Shown: positions 8,203-16,217 of the stretch, one piece after another
Position numbering within the stretch: the stretch's first letter is position 1
Layout: each line of letters begins with the position of its first letter
The notes under the pieces: model-generated
The model's database searches: none
Seen by the model: only the letters and a program-made list of their open reading frames with translations
Told to the model about the DNA's origin: nothing
Made by a program: the position numbers and the translations under genes
Source of the DNA: CAZGXM01 sp964529795
Lineage (GTDB): Bacteria; Bacillota; JADQBR01
NCBI GenBank assembly: GCA_964529795.1
Contig: CAZGXM010000005.1
Location: forward strand, 1-64,000
DNA: 64,000 nt
Direction: 5' to 3'

Positions 8203-8260
8203 GATGCACAGCATAATCTGTATTTTCTTATTAAATAATTTTTCGATGTTGTCCTGCATC
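8203..8260. promoter_or_regulatory. Probable enhancer region of the 4-hydroxybutyrate operon
   Basis: GATGCACAGCATA (8203-8215) shares the core TGCACAGCA with the palindrome at 301-313. A looser GATG-N8-CATC palindrome lies at 8245-8260. Both are placed about 80-150 bases upstream of the -24 box, right for sigma-54 enhancer sites. Confidence 0.5.
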
Positions 8261-8290
8261 ACCACTTGCAGCTCCGCAGGGCCTTTGTTT

Positions 8291-8397
8291 GGGGACGGTT
8301 CTTGACTTGAATTCCATTAAATGGAAATAGTCTGCCGGTAGCAAAATCAGTCTTTAGGTTTTTCCACATGCTGGAATTCAAGTCAAGAACCGTCCCC
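8291..8397. repeat. 107-bp inverted-repeat element with GGGGACGGTTC ends
   Basis: Perfect 26-base inverted arms (8291-8316 and 8372-8397) begin GGGGACGGTTCTTGACTT and enclose about 55 bases, with an inner TTCCATTAAATGGAA palindrome. A related element is at 52800-52914, and single ends occur at 41538-41547 and 45608-45620. There is no coding capacity. It resembles a MITE or a REP-type palindrome; which enzyme mobilised it is not visible here. Confidence 0.85.
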
Positions 8398-8403
8398 AAA
8401 AGC

Positions 8404-8898
8404 TTACCTGCCAAATTGTTTTTTAAGATACTCTTTTAGCCCGCCGCTTGCCATAATCTCAAAAACATGGGGAGGGATGCCAATTCCCTGATATGTTTCG
8501 CCGCGGGTGAGGTTCCTGACAACCCCGTTAATCACATCCGCTTCCAGCCTGTCTCCCTCCTGGATGGCCGCAGTGTCCGCCTCAATTACCGGCAGCCCGA
8601 TATTGATGGCATTGCGGTAAAAAATCCGGGCGAAGGACCTGGCGACTATGGCTTTAACTTTATTATGTTTCAAGACCAGCGGGGCGGTCTCCCTGCTGGA
8701 CCCGGAACCGAAATTTTCTCCCACCACCAGGATGTCATTGGTTTTCACCTTGTCGGGAAACTCGCGGTCGATGGCTTCCATGGCATGCTTTGCCTGTTCC
8801 TCGATACCAAACTGCATATACTGCCCTGGAGAAATAATGTCGGTATTGATATTATCACCGTACTTTAACGCCCTTCCCTCTATTAAAGTCCTGCTCAA
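8404..8898 (-). CDS. LeuD-type small subunit of an aconitase-family hydro-lyase
   Basis: The 164-residue swivel-domain subunit belongs to the 3-isopropylmalate/homoaconitate/methylated-malate dehydratase group. It has GENFGSGSSRETAP, the characteristic substrate-binding loop, and KYGDNINTDIISPG near the start. I place the start at TTG 8898 because AAGGAGGTG stands 6 bases before it, giving the usual LeuD length. An ATG at 8964 would add residues overlapping the large-subunit gene. It partners with the gene at 8912-10171. Without leuA and leuB here, and beside CoA-transferase and lyase genes, hydration or dehydration of a C5-C6 branched acid such as citramalate/mesaconate or dimethylmalate is more likely than leucine synthesis. 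Confidence 0.88.
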   Translation of the reverse strand: MSRTLIEGRALKYGDNINTDIISPGQYMQFGIEEQAKHAMEAIDREFPDKVKTNDILVVGENFGSGSSRETAPLVLKHNKVKAIVARSFARIFYRNAINIGLPVIEADTAAIQEGDRLEADVINGVVRNLTRGETYQGIGIPPHVFEIMASGGLKEYLKKQFGR

Positions 8899-8911
8899 CT
8901 CCGGCACCTCC

Positions 8912-10171
8912 TTATAAAAACTCTCTCGGGTCGGTAATTTTTCCCGTAATTGCTGACGCGGCAACAGTCATGGGGGAGCCCAGGTAAACCTCTGCCTTGC
9001 TGCTTCCCATCCTGCCGATAAAGTTCCGGTTGGTGGAAGAAATGCACCTTTCCCCGTCGGCAAGTACCCCGTTGGTAAAGCCGCCGCAGGCACCACAGGC
9101 AGGGGCAGAGATAACACAGCCCGCCTCGGCCAAGATGTCTAGGATTCCTGCCTTACTGGCCATTTGCCAAACTCTCTGGGAGGCGGGGACCACCAGGCAG
9201 CGCACCTTGGCTGACACCTTTTTCCCCTGCAGTATGCGGGCAGCCGCCTCAATGTCGGAAAGCCTGCCCCCGGTACAGGAACCGATATATGCCTGGTCTA
9301 TTTCCAAATCTTTCGCCGCTTCAACGGGATGGACATTATCCACGTGGTGAGGCATGGCAACCCTCGGGGTCAGGCTGTCACCCTCAAATACCATGGTTCC
9401 CTTGAAAATGGCATCTTCGTCGCTACTAAAACCTGCCAGGTCCCCGTCAACGCCAATTTCGCGCAAGAACTCACTCACCTTGTGGTCAGGAGCAATAAGC
9501 CCGGTCTTTGCTCCCATCTCCACTGCCATGTTGGTCAATACCAGGCGCTCATCAAGGGGAAGCCTTTGGATTAGCGGACCGGCAAACTCCACAGCCTGGT
9601 AGGTAGCGCCGCCGTGGCCAATTGCACCAATTGTTTCCAGGATAACATCCTTGGCCATCACCCCTTTTGGAAGACTTCCCTCCCACCGCACCAGTACGGT
9701 TTCGGGAACCCTGAGCCAAATTTCACCGGTAGTGAGGACACCCAGCATCTCGGTGGAGCCTATCCCCGTACCGAAAGAACCCAGGGCACCGGCAGTACAG
9801 GTATGGGAATCAGTGCCCACCACCAGGGTACCGGGTTTGATATGGCCGCCGTCCACCAGCAACTGGTGGCAGGCGCCCCTGAACTGGTAAAAGTGCCGGA
9901 TGTTATTTTTCAAGGCCCAGTCCCGGGTCCTTTTGATTACATTTGCCTGGTCTACAGTGGTAGGCGGTGCCGAGTGGTCAGCAACCACCACCAACTTGTC
10001 CGGGTCCTTGACCGGTACTCCCAGTTCCTCAAAGTCCTTTTCAAAAATCACCGGGCCCAGGAGGTCGTGAACCATGGCCACGTCCGGTTTTGCCCAGACG
10101 ATGTCCCCCGCACGGACCTCATCTTTTCCCGCAGCCCGGGCCAGAATTTTCTCACTCATGGTCATGCCCAT
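8912..10171 (-). CDS. LeuC-type large subunit of an aconitase-family hydro-lyase
   Basis: The 419-residue [4Fe-4S] subunit has the cluster cysteines in YIGSCTGG and PACGACGG and the conserved VGTDSHTCTAGALGSFGTG. Its compact length fits the two-subunit LeuCD/homoaconitase class, not full-length aconitase. The start at ATG 10171 has AAGGAGG 9 bases upstream and overlaps the preceding VOC gene by 20 bases, implying translational coupling. With the LeuD-type partner it forms the catalytic heterodimer. Catabolic context (HMG-CoA-lyase family enzyme, CaiB transferase) argues for a citramalate-like substrate, but the exact acid cannot be read from sequence. Confidence 0.9.
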   Translation of the reverse strand: MGMTMSEKILARAAGKDEVRAGDIVWAKPDVAMVHDLLGPVIFEKDFEELGVPVKDPDKLVVVADHSAPPTTVDQANVIKRTRDWALKNNIRHFYQFRGACHQLLVDGGHIKPGTLVVGTDSHTCTAGALGSFGTGIGSTEMLGVLTTGEIWLRVPETVLVRWEGSLPKGVMAKDVILETIGAIGHGGATYQAVEFAGPLIQRLPLDERLVLTNMAVEMGAKTGLIAPDHKVSEFLREIGVDGDLAGFSSDEDAIFKGTMVFEGDSLTPRVAMPHHVDNVHPVEAAKDLEIDQAYIGSCTGGRLSDIEAAARILQGKKVSAKVRCLVVPASQRVWQMASKAGILDILAEAGCVISAPACGACGGFTNGVLADGERCISSTNRNFIGRMGSSKAEVYLGSPMTVAASAITGKITDPREFL

Positions 10172-10601
10172 GTTTATTTTCCTCCTTGTGGGTTTTGACA
10201 AACTGAGTATAGACGCCCATGGTACTCTCCAGGTCAAGCCAGGCCACATCCCATTCAATACCGGGAATTGGCCGGCTGTGCAGCAGGCTGGCGCCGTTTC
10301 TTTCCGCTTCTTTCAAGCTCCACTCGATATCCTCCACCTCAAAGGCAATATGGAAAAAACCCTCACCGTGCTCCTGGAGATAATCATATGCCCTGGTCCC
10401 CTCCTTCACGGGTTGGATCAGCTCAAAGAGCACATCCCCCACATAGAAGAGGGCCACCTCAATACCCCTGGGTTCAAAAAACTGCCGCTTGTAAACCTTT
10501 ACCTTAAAAACCTCTGTATAAAATTCCACCGCCCTATCAATGTCTCGTACCAGATAGGCAATATGATGTACTTTCTTAAGCAAGCCTACCACCTCAGCCA
10601 A
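10152..10601 (-). CDS. VOC-fold (glyoxalase/methylmalonyl-CoA epimerase-like) protein
   Basis: This 149-residue protein has the two beta-alpha-beta-beta-beta units of vicinal-oxygen-chelate enzymes. It begins KKVHHIAYLVRDIDRAVEFY, with a first metal-ligand histidine, and the second unit has FFHIAFEVED with another. The closing strand reads VYTQFVK where epimerases usually have a glutamate, so the last ligand may be altered. The C-terminus is rich in His, Lys and Glu. It lies between the MFS carrier and the LeuC-type gene, whose start it overlaps. Epimerisation or isomerisation of an acyl-CoA intermediate is a reasonable guess only. Confidence 0.8.
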   Translation of the reverse strand: MAEVVGLLKKVHHIAYLVRDIDRAVEFYTEVFKVKVYKRQFFEPRGIEVALFYVGDVLFELIQPVKEGTRAYDYLQEHGEGFFHIAFEVEDIEWSLKEAERNGASLLHSRPIPGIEWDVAWLDLESTMGVYTQFVKTHKEENKHGHDHE

Positions 10602-10736
10602 TTTGTCTCAGTCTTTAAAAATCCAGTTATGCTCCGATAGTCCCTTTGGTGGACTGCCAGGTATTACAGCCGGACCGGATAAATCCCTTTTGGATTCACC
10701 GGGCAGGTTACCGGGCCATTGTTGTACCCCATATTT

Positions 10737-11936
10737 TTACCCGGGTTGGGAGAATCCCGCTGTGTTTGCCCCCTTGAGAATCGTCATGGCAAGGATGCCG
10801 GAAAATATAAGCAGGCCCAGCAGGATGAGAATAGTTACCTGTTCTCCCAGCAACAAGGTAAAATAGGGCAGGAGCAACGGGCCGAAAAAGGAGCCCAGGT
10901 CTCTCTGAAAGCGCCAGTAGCCGATTGCCGTCCCCTTGGTATGGGCGGCAGCCAGATCTCCCGCAAAAGCCTCTGCCGTGGGAAAGAGAATTCCCACCCC
11001 GCAGCCTGTAAAAAGGGCAGACAGCACCAGTTTGGCCGGTCCGGGTAGTAACAGAAGAGCCACACCAAAAAATGCCAGAAATATGCCACCCACAATGATC
11101 CTTCTCCGCCCCCACCTGTCGGAGTAGATCCCGCCCAGGGGCTGAAAAATTGCAAAGGCCACGGTAAAGACACTGACAGAGAGTCCGACCTCCACCACGT
11201 TTTCAGCAAAAAAAATGGGAAAAAGCGTTATCACCAACCCGTCCTCCAGTAATTTGGCAACAAAACCGGTCACCCCCAGTGCAATGTATTTGATGTCCCC
11301 GGCGCACTCCCGCATTACTTTCACCCAGTTCCTGGCCATATTTTCCTTGACCCTCATCTTCTCCAGGGGAGTATGGCTTTCCAGCAAACCGGCCAAAAAA
11401 AGCCCCAGCACTCCCAGTGAGGCAAAAAAGAGCATCACTCTTTTAAACCCCCAGGACGGGTAGAAAACAGCCGCAAAATATCCCCCCAGGGTAATTCCGA
11501 TCCAGAAAAAGCCTTTCTGGATGCCAAAGACACTGCCCAGGACTTCCGGATCCGAATAATCACTGAGGATTGTCATGGCAGCGGTTGTTCCCCAGGCCAT
11601 TCCCATGCCGATAAACACCCTGGAGACGGCAATGGTTTCCTTGCTCTCGCCAAAAGCCAACAGCAAATAGCCGACGACAACATATAGTCCGACTCCGATA
11701 ATAAGGTTCAGCTTCCTGCCGAAGGTATCCGTCAAATATCCCCCCACAATGTTCATTATGGCCCGGGGCAGGCCAAAAAAGGACAATGTCAACCCGATCA
11801 TGGCCGGGTCAATGTGCAGGGCATTCATGTGCCAGGACAGAACGGCCCGCTGGGCCCCGTAACCCATTATGGATAAAAACGAGACCCAGAAGACCACATG
11901 GATATTAAAATTGAATTTACGTCCCAAAAATCTCAT
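10737..11936 (-). CDS. Major facilitator superfamily transporter
   Basis: The 399-residue integral membrane protein has about 12 hydrophobic segments. Its loop 2-3 GGYLTDTFGRKLN is the MFS signature, and a second copy, GGIYSDRWGRRR, occurs between helices 8 and 9. Its ATG directly abuts the stop of the CoA-transferase gene. Operon position suggests uptake or efflux of the same organic acid used by the surrounding enzymes. A sodium symporter is encoded in the same operon, so one may import and the other export a product. The substrate is not determinable from sequence. Confidence 0.88.
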   Translation of the reverse strand: MRFLGRKFNFNIHVVFWVSFLSIMGYGAQRAVLSWHMNALHIDPAMIGLTLSFFGLPRAIMNIVGGYLTDTFGRKLNLIIGVGLYVVVGYLLLAFGESKETIAVSRVFIGMGMAWGTTAAMTILSDYSDPEVLGSVFGIQKGFFWIGITLGGYFAAVFYPSWGFKRVMLFFASLGVLGLFLAGLLESHTPLEKMRVKENMARNWVKVMRECAGDIKYIALGVTGFVAKLLEDGLVITLFPIFFAENVVEVGLSVSVFTVAFAIFQPLGGIYSDRWGRRRIIVGGIFLAFFGVALLLLPGPAKLVLSALFTGCGVGILFPTAEAFAGDLAAAHTKGTAIGYWRFQRDLGSFFGPLLLPYFTLLLGEQVTILILLGLLIFSGILAMTILKGANTAGFSQPG

Positions 11937-13136
11937 TCATACAATCCCTTTATTCTTTAAATAATCCAGCTCAGAGTCGCTCATGCCGAGAAGTCCCCGG
12001 TATACCTCGTCGTTATGCTCACCTAACCCGGGGCCTGCCCATTGGATGTCGCCCGGCGTTTCACTGAACTTTGGCACAATTCCCGGGTGCTTGATGTTGC
12101 CCCAGACAGGGTCAAGCACTTCCAATATCATGTCACGGGCACGGTAATGGGGATCGTTCACAATGTCCGCAATGGAATAAATTGGTCCCGCCGGAATGGA
12201 AGCGTCATTGAGCATTTTGACCAGTTGCTCCAGGGTATACTGTTGGGTCCACTGGTTGATCAGGTCGTCAAGCTCATCCTGCCGCTCCCCCCGGGAAGTA
12301 TGCGTGGCGTAACGCGGGTCATCCGCCATCTCCTCTTTCCCCATCAGTCTGCAGAGCCGGCGGAAGATGTTGTCGTTGTTTGCACCGATAATAATATACT
12401 TTCCGTCCTTGGTATCATAGGAGTTGGAAGGAGCAATCTTGGGCAGTTTGGTCCCGGTCCGCTCTTTAACATGGCCAAGCTTGTCATACTCGGGAAGACT
12501 TGACTCCATGAGCGCAAACACCACCTCATAAAGGGCCACGTCGATATACTGGCCGCTGCCACCGTTAACGTCCCTGTGGTAAACTGCCATCATGGCTCCC
12601 AGCGCGCCAAATATGGATGCAAGTGAATCACCAATGGAAATGCCTACCCTGGTGGGCGGCCGGTCAGGGTAGCCTGTAAGGTAACGAAGACCACCCATGG
12701 CCTCGCCCACACTGCCAAACCCCACCTTGTGCTTGTAAGGACCGGTCTGGCCAAAACCCGATATCCTTACCATGATCAGGCCGGGATTTATCTCTTTTAA
12801 AGCCTCATAGCCGAGACCCCACTCCTCCATCCGGCCGGGCCGGAAATTTTCCACCAGTATATCCGCCTTGGCTGCCAGCTTTCTGGCAAGTTCCTGCCCT
12901 TCGTGTTCCCGCAGGTTCAAGGTAACACATTTCTTATTACGGGACTGGCAGGACCACCAGAGCGAACGGTCATCTTTATGTGCCTGCCCCCATTGGCGCA
13001 TGGGGTCTCCCCCCCCAGGAGGCTCAACCTTGATAACCTCTGCACCAAAATCAGCAAGAAGCCTGGTGCAAAACGGGCCGGCGATAAGTGTCCCCATCTC
13101 CACAACTCTCAGGCCTTCCAAGGCTTTTTTTGCCAT
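11937..13136 (-). CDS. CaiB/BaiF family (class III) CoA-transferase
   Basis: The 399-residue enzyme begins ALEGLRVVEMGTLIAGPFCTR and has ADFGAEVIKVEPP, both family hallmarks. The aspartate in GISIGDSLASIFGA corresponds to the catalytic Asp that forms a mixed anhydride with the carboxylate. I chose ATG 13136 (AAGGGAG upstream, normal family length). A much longer open frame to 13376 is low-complexity read-through over the lyase gene. Next to an HMG-CoA-lyase family protein it would activate a dicarboxylic or hydroxy acid to its CoA thioester before cleavage, as in itaconate/citramalate catabolism. Confidence 0.9.
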   Translation of the reverse strand: MAKKALEGLRVVEMGTLIAGPFCTRLLADFGAEVIKVEPPGGGDPMRQWGQAHKDDRSLWWSCQSRNKKCVTLNLREHEGQELARKLAAKADILVENFRPGRMEEWGLGYEALKEINPGLIMVRISGFGQTGPYKHKVGFGSVGEAMGGLRYLTGYPDRPPTRVGISIGDSLASIFGALGAMMAVYHRDVNGGSGQYIDVALYEVVFALMESSLPEYDKLGHVKERTGTKLPKIAPSNSYDTKDGKYIIIGANNDNIFRRLCRLMGKEEMADDPRYATHTSRGERQDELDDLINQWTQQYTLEQLVKMLNDASIPAGPIYSIADIVNDPHYRARDMILEVLDPVWGNIKHPGIVPKFSETPGDIQWAGPGLGEHNDEVYRGLLGMSDSELDYLKNKGIV

Positions 13137-13165
13137 ATCTTCACCCATCTCCCTTTTTGTAGTGT

Positions 13166-14092
13166 TTAGCAATGCCATTTTGCCGCATGCAGGTCGCTCA
13201 CCTTGCCGGACTTCAACACTTGCCCCGGCAAGGTGCGTCCGATTATTTGCTCCAGATACCGTCCAAGCTCGATGAGGCCGTCCAGGTCTATACCTGTCTT
13301 GACCCCCATCTCCTCCGCCATGTGAATGACATCCTCGGTGGCCACATTGCCGCTCGCTCCCGGCGCAAACGGGCATCCCCCCAAGCCTCCAAGGGAAGCA
13401 TCGTAATCAAGCACACCGGCCTGCAGTCCGGCAAGGATATTGGCCGTGCCCATGCCCCTGGTATTGTGGAAATGCAGTGCAATCCTGATTTCGGGATGCC
13501 TCTTCTTGAATTCCGCCATCATGGAATATACCTGCCGGGGGTTGGCCACGCCGGTTGTGTCGGCAAAGGTCAACGAACCGGCACCCATGGACAGTACCTG
13601 TTCGGCCAAGGAAAAAACCCTGCTCCGGTCAACCTTGCCTTCAAAGGGGCAGCCAAAGGCAGTTGCAATACTGACATTGACCGGTGTCCCACATCCCCGG
13701 GCCAGGGCAATGATTTCGGAAACATTTTGCAGTGATTTGTCCACGGGCATTCTCAGGTTGGACAGGTTATGGCTTTCAGACGCGGAAAAGACTACATTTA
13801 ACTCGTCAATCCCGGCGTCAATGGCCCGCTGCGCCCCCTTGACATTGGGTACCAGGGCGGAATATATAACCCCCGGAACCCTGGCAATACCTGAAGCCAC
13901 ATCTGCTGCATCACTCATCTGCGGCACGGCTTTGGGGCTGACAAAAGATGTTATTTCCAGCTTTTTAAACCCCAGCTTTGACAGCCCGTTAATAATTGTT
14001 ATTTTTTCCTCCGTGGGGATAAATTGTTTTTCCATTTGCAAACCGTCGCGGCAGCAGACATCAAAGACATTCATTGCTGATGGTAGTTGCAA
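13166..14092 (-). CDS. Hydroxymethylglutaryl-CoA lyase family protein
   Basis: The 308-residue TIM-barrel lyase of the DRE-TIM group cleaves a 3-hydroxy-3-methylacyl-CoA. Visible motifs are CRDGLQMEKQ (the substrate/metal loop RDGLQ), LHFHNTRG (metal-binding His-x-His) and GGLGGCPFAPGASGN, holding the active-site cysteine of true HMG-CoA lyases. The start is TTG 14092 after GGAGGGG. Substrates may be HMG-CoA, giving acetoacetate and acetyl-CoA, or citramalyl-CoA, giving pyruvate and acetyl-CoA. The adjacent LeuCD and CaiB genes favour the second. A strong hairpin at 14107-14145 separates it from the symporter gene. Confidence 0.9.
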   Translation of the reverse strand: MQLPSAMNVFDVCCRDGLQMEKQFIPTEEKITIINGLSKLGFKKLEITSFVSPKAVPQMSDAADVASGIARVPGVIYSALVPNVKGAQRAIDAGIDELNVVFSASESHNLSNLRMPVDKSLQNVSEIIALARGCGTPVNVSIATAFGCPFEGKVDRSRVFSLAEQVLSMGAGSLTFADTTGVANPRQVYSMMAEFKKRHPEIRIALHFHNTRGMGTANILAGLQAGVLDYDASLGGLGGCPFAPGASGNVATEDVIHMAEEMGVKTGIDLDGLIELGRYLEQIIGRTLPGQVLKSGKVSDLHAAKWHC

Positions 14093-14106
14093 ACAAACCC
14101 CTCCAC

Positions 14107-14145
14107 AACAAAAGACGGGGCAGCGAAAGGCCCTGCCCCATCTTT
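14107..14145 (-). terminator. Intercistronic terminator/attenuator after the symporter gene
   Basis: AAAGATGGGGCAG pairs with CTGCCCCGTCTTT (one G-T pair, 9-base loop) and runs into TTTTGTTG on the minus strand. It sits in the 62-base gap between the symporter and lyase genes and probably lowers downstream expression without fully splitting the operon. Confidence 0.75.
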
Positions 14146-14154
14146 CAAATATTG

Positions 14155-15651
14155 TTAAATCGCAGTTGCCTTCTCGTTTTGTTGTTGTTGGGCCACACTG
14201 ATATTGGTCAGATAGCTGCCCACAACACAGATCGCCAGATTTAAAAGCAGGCCCAAAACCCCGCCGTAAATACCCATTACTGCCTTGTGCCCGGTTAAAG
14301 TCATTGCCCCGGCCAAAATACCTCCGGCCAGCATGCCGACAAAGACCGGCCCGCTGGAAAGACGCTTCCAGTACAGGCCAAGCATAAATGCCGGTGCCAC
14401 CTGGGCCAGGATTTCAAACTTCAGTACAAAAATTTCATAGAGTGTCCCCGGCGGGTACCAGGCAATGATAATCAAAAAGGCAATGATAATCACGCCCCAG
14501 AGTTTGCCCACCTTTATCTTCTTGTCGTCCGGGGCACCGGGGTTGATATAACGGCCGTACAGGTCCTGGGAAATCATGGACTGGAGGCTCAGCAACACCG
14601 AGTCTGCCGTGGAAACAATAGCGGCAATAATGCCAGCGAACAAAAGCAGCATCATGAAGTAGAAGAACCCGTTAATTGCGGCCACCTTGTTGGCAAACAG
14701 GCCTACTATTTGCTCCGAACCCATTTTATCAAGCCCGGGGAAAACACTGATGCCGATAATACCGATCAGGAACACAACTCCTGTGGTCACAAAAGGCATC
14801 CACGCCATGCGGGTCAGAGACCGCTTCAATATTCTCTCGCTCTGGGCGGAATAAATCCGCTGGATGGCGTGGGGGTAGACGGCCGCCCCAATACCTACAA
14901 GTATCAGCAAACTGAACCATGTATTTGTTATCTTCAGGCTGGGAACACCGATTTTCTTAGGAGCATTGGCAGCAATATAGCCGGCCACATCTCCCAGGTG
15001 CCCCCCTGAAAGGGCAAAACCACCTATCAACATCACCGCCAGCCCCACCAGCAGTGCAATACCCTGCATCACGTCCGTAAAGGCAACCGCTTTCATCCCC
15101 CCAAGCCATTCATAAATTACCATAATTACCACAAAGAAAATAACCGCCGCCTGGTAAGGAACTGTCCCGGCTGTCAATCCCTGTACACCCTGGCCAATGG
15201 CAACCAGCTGTTCCAGGAGATAGTTGCCCAACCCCCAAAGCATGAAAATGGTTGCCAGAACTGATACGTTTTTGGACTGGAAACGGTGTTCCAGCCAGTC
15301 GGTAGGGGTTACGAAATTATGCTTTTTTGACAGCGCATAGAGACGGGGGGCAAACAGTAAATAGCCGCCAATGATTATGATCATGTAGGGCACAGACATC
15401 CACCAGGCATAACCCAGCCGGTAGGCCTTGGCAGCATAACCGACTACCGTGTTGCCGCTGTACTGGGTAGCATACAGGGTAAAAAAGAGGGCAAAAAGTC
15501 CAAGGTTCTTCCCGGCGAGATAGTATCCGGACATGTTCTTACGAATGTCATCCTGGGTACGGGAGGCATATAACCCTACACCAAGCATCAAGGCAGCATA
15601 AATCAAAAGAACTATCACTCCGCTCCAACCGGAAAATGTCAGTTCATTCAA
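14155..15651 (-). CDS. Sodium:solute symporter family protein
   Basis: This 498-residue protein of the SSS family has about 13 hydrophobic helices. It shows the early GYYLAGKNLG loop, the conserved stretch GGMKAVAFTDVMQGIALL (helix 5-6 region), and the sodium-site-like IVSTADSVLLSLQS. It overlaps the preceding small membrane gene by 4 bases (ATGA). It is the first large gene behind the sigma-54 promoter at 16019-16035, so it is probably the importer of the operon substrate, a carboxylate by context. SSS members take up pantothenate, proline, acetate or lactate, and sequence does not choose among them. Confidence 0.92.
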   Translation of the reverse strand: MNELTFSGWSGVIVLLIYAALMLGVGLYASRTQDDIRKNMSGYYLAGKNLGLFALFFTLYATQYSGNTVVGYAAKAYRLGYAWWMSVPYMIIIIGGYLLFAPRLYALSKKHNFVTPTDWLEHRFQSKNVSVLATIFMLWGLGNYLLEQLVAIGQGVQGLTAGTVPYQAAVIFFVVIMVIYEWLGGMKAVAFTDVMQGIALLVGLAVMLIGGFALSGGHLGDVAGYIAANAPKKIGVPSLKITNTWFSLLILVGIGAAVYPHAIQRIYSAQSERILKRSLTRMAWMPFVTTGVVFLIGIIGISVFPGLDKMGSEQIVGLFANKVAAINGFFYFMMLLLFAGIIAAIVSTADSVLLSLQSMISQDLYGRYINPGAPDDKKIKVGKLWGVIIIAFLIIIAWYPPGTLYEIFVLKFEILAQVAPAFMLGLYWKRLSSGPVFVGMLAGGILAGAMTLTGHKAVMGIYGGVLGLLLNLAICVVGSYLTNISVAQQQQNEKATAI

Positions 15652-15905
15652 CTGGCCGCACCCCCGTTTTTGCCTTCCTCTTCATCCTCCACAATATTCC
15701 ATTCATGAGTACACAGGTAACTCAAGTACGCTGATAATACCAGCGTCCCGATCACACTGATAAGAGCCCAGTAAGGGAAGCCGAAAATAATGGGTTCTAT
15801 TGCCCCCTTGGGCAGGTACCAGGGCACGCTGAATACAAGTATCAAGACCAGCACAACCCAGATCCAAAGCTTTCTGATCGGTTCCTTCACCTGCTTGTTT
15901 TCCAA
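15648..15905 (-). CDS. Small DUF3311-like membrane protein, symporter partner
   Basis: The 85-residue protein has two hydrophobic helices (about 12-32 and 44-66) with VPWYLPKG and FGFPYWAL between and around them, the pattern of small proteins encoded beside SSS symporters. TTG 15905 is the better start, since GGAGGTG lies 6 bases before it. A GTG at 15914 overlaps that site. Its stop overlaps the symporter start by 4 bases. It probably forms a subunit or assembly factor of the symporter. It is the first gene of the sigma-54 operon. Confidence 0.8.
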   Translation of the reverse strand: MENKQVKEPIRKLWIWVVLVLILVFSVPWYLPKGAIEPIIFGFPYWALISVIGTLVLSAYLSYLCTHEWNIVEDEEEGKNGGAAS

Positions 15906-16018
15906 CTTATCCACCTCCGTTAAAATTTTTTGTTTAATTTATTCTTTGTTCCTGGAAAATTCCATCCAACACCCCCTTATAAAAAGTTGGGTTACTCTTT
16001 TGAATTGCAATACTATTC

Positions 16019-16035
16019 ATGCAAGGAATGTGCCA
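16019..16035 (-). promoter_or_regulatory. Sigma-54 promoter of the symporter/lyase/LeuCD operon
   Basis: The minus strand reads TGGCACATTCCTTGCAT, a perfect -24/-12 element. It lies 114 bases before the first start codon, with the terminator of the activator gene immediately upstream. Confidence 0.9.
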
Positions 16036-16049
16036 TTTATTAAAAGAAC

Positions 16050-16074
16050 AAAAATCCCCTTAAAATAAGGGGAT
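16050..16074 (-). terminator. Intrinsic terminator of the PrpR-like activator gene
   Basis: ATCCCCTTA pairs with TAAGGGGAT around a 3-base loop and is followed by TTTTTG on the minus strand. It isolates the activator gene from the operon it probably controls. Confidence 0.88.
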
Positions 16075-16102
16075 CCCTGGCCTCTAACAGACCGCAAGCA
16101 AT

Positions 16103-16160
16103 GTTTCAAATCAAATATTTGTTTCAAATCGTTTCATATTGTTGCACATAGTTTCAGGGA
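16103..16160. promoter_or_regulatory. Helically phased GTTTCA repeat array (enhancer)
   Basis: Four consecutive 10-base units start at 16121, 16131, 16141 and 16151: GTTTCAAATC, GTTTCATATT, GTTGCACATA, GTTTCAGGGA. A fifth exact GTTTCAAATC starts at 16103. The 10-base period places every unit on one DNA face, 70-125 bases upstream of the -24 box. It is the likely binding array for the PrpR-like activator encoded next to it. Confidence 0.7.
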
Positions 16161-16217
16161 TTCCTGACGGGTTTAACCGCATCTTCAAAACTGCTCACCT
16201 GCCGCCACTCCAAGCGC

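Noticed and set aside
13137..13376. 80-codon N-terminal extension of the CaiB-type transferase
   Set aside because: It overlaps the lyase gene in another frame, is low-complexity and exceeds the family length. ATG 13136 has a ribosome site.
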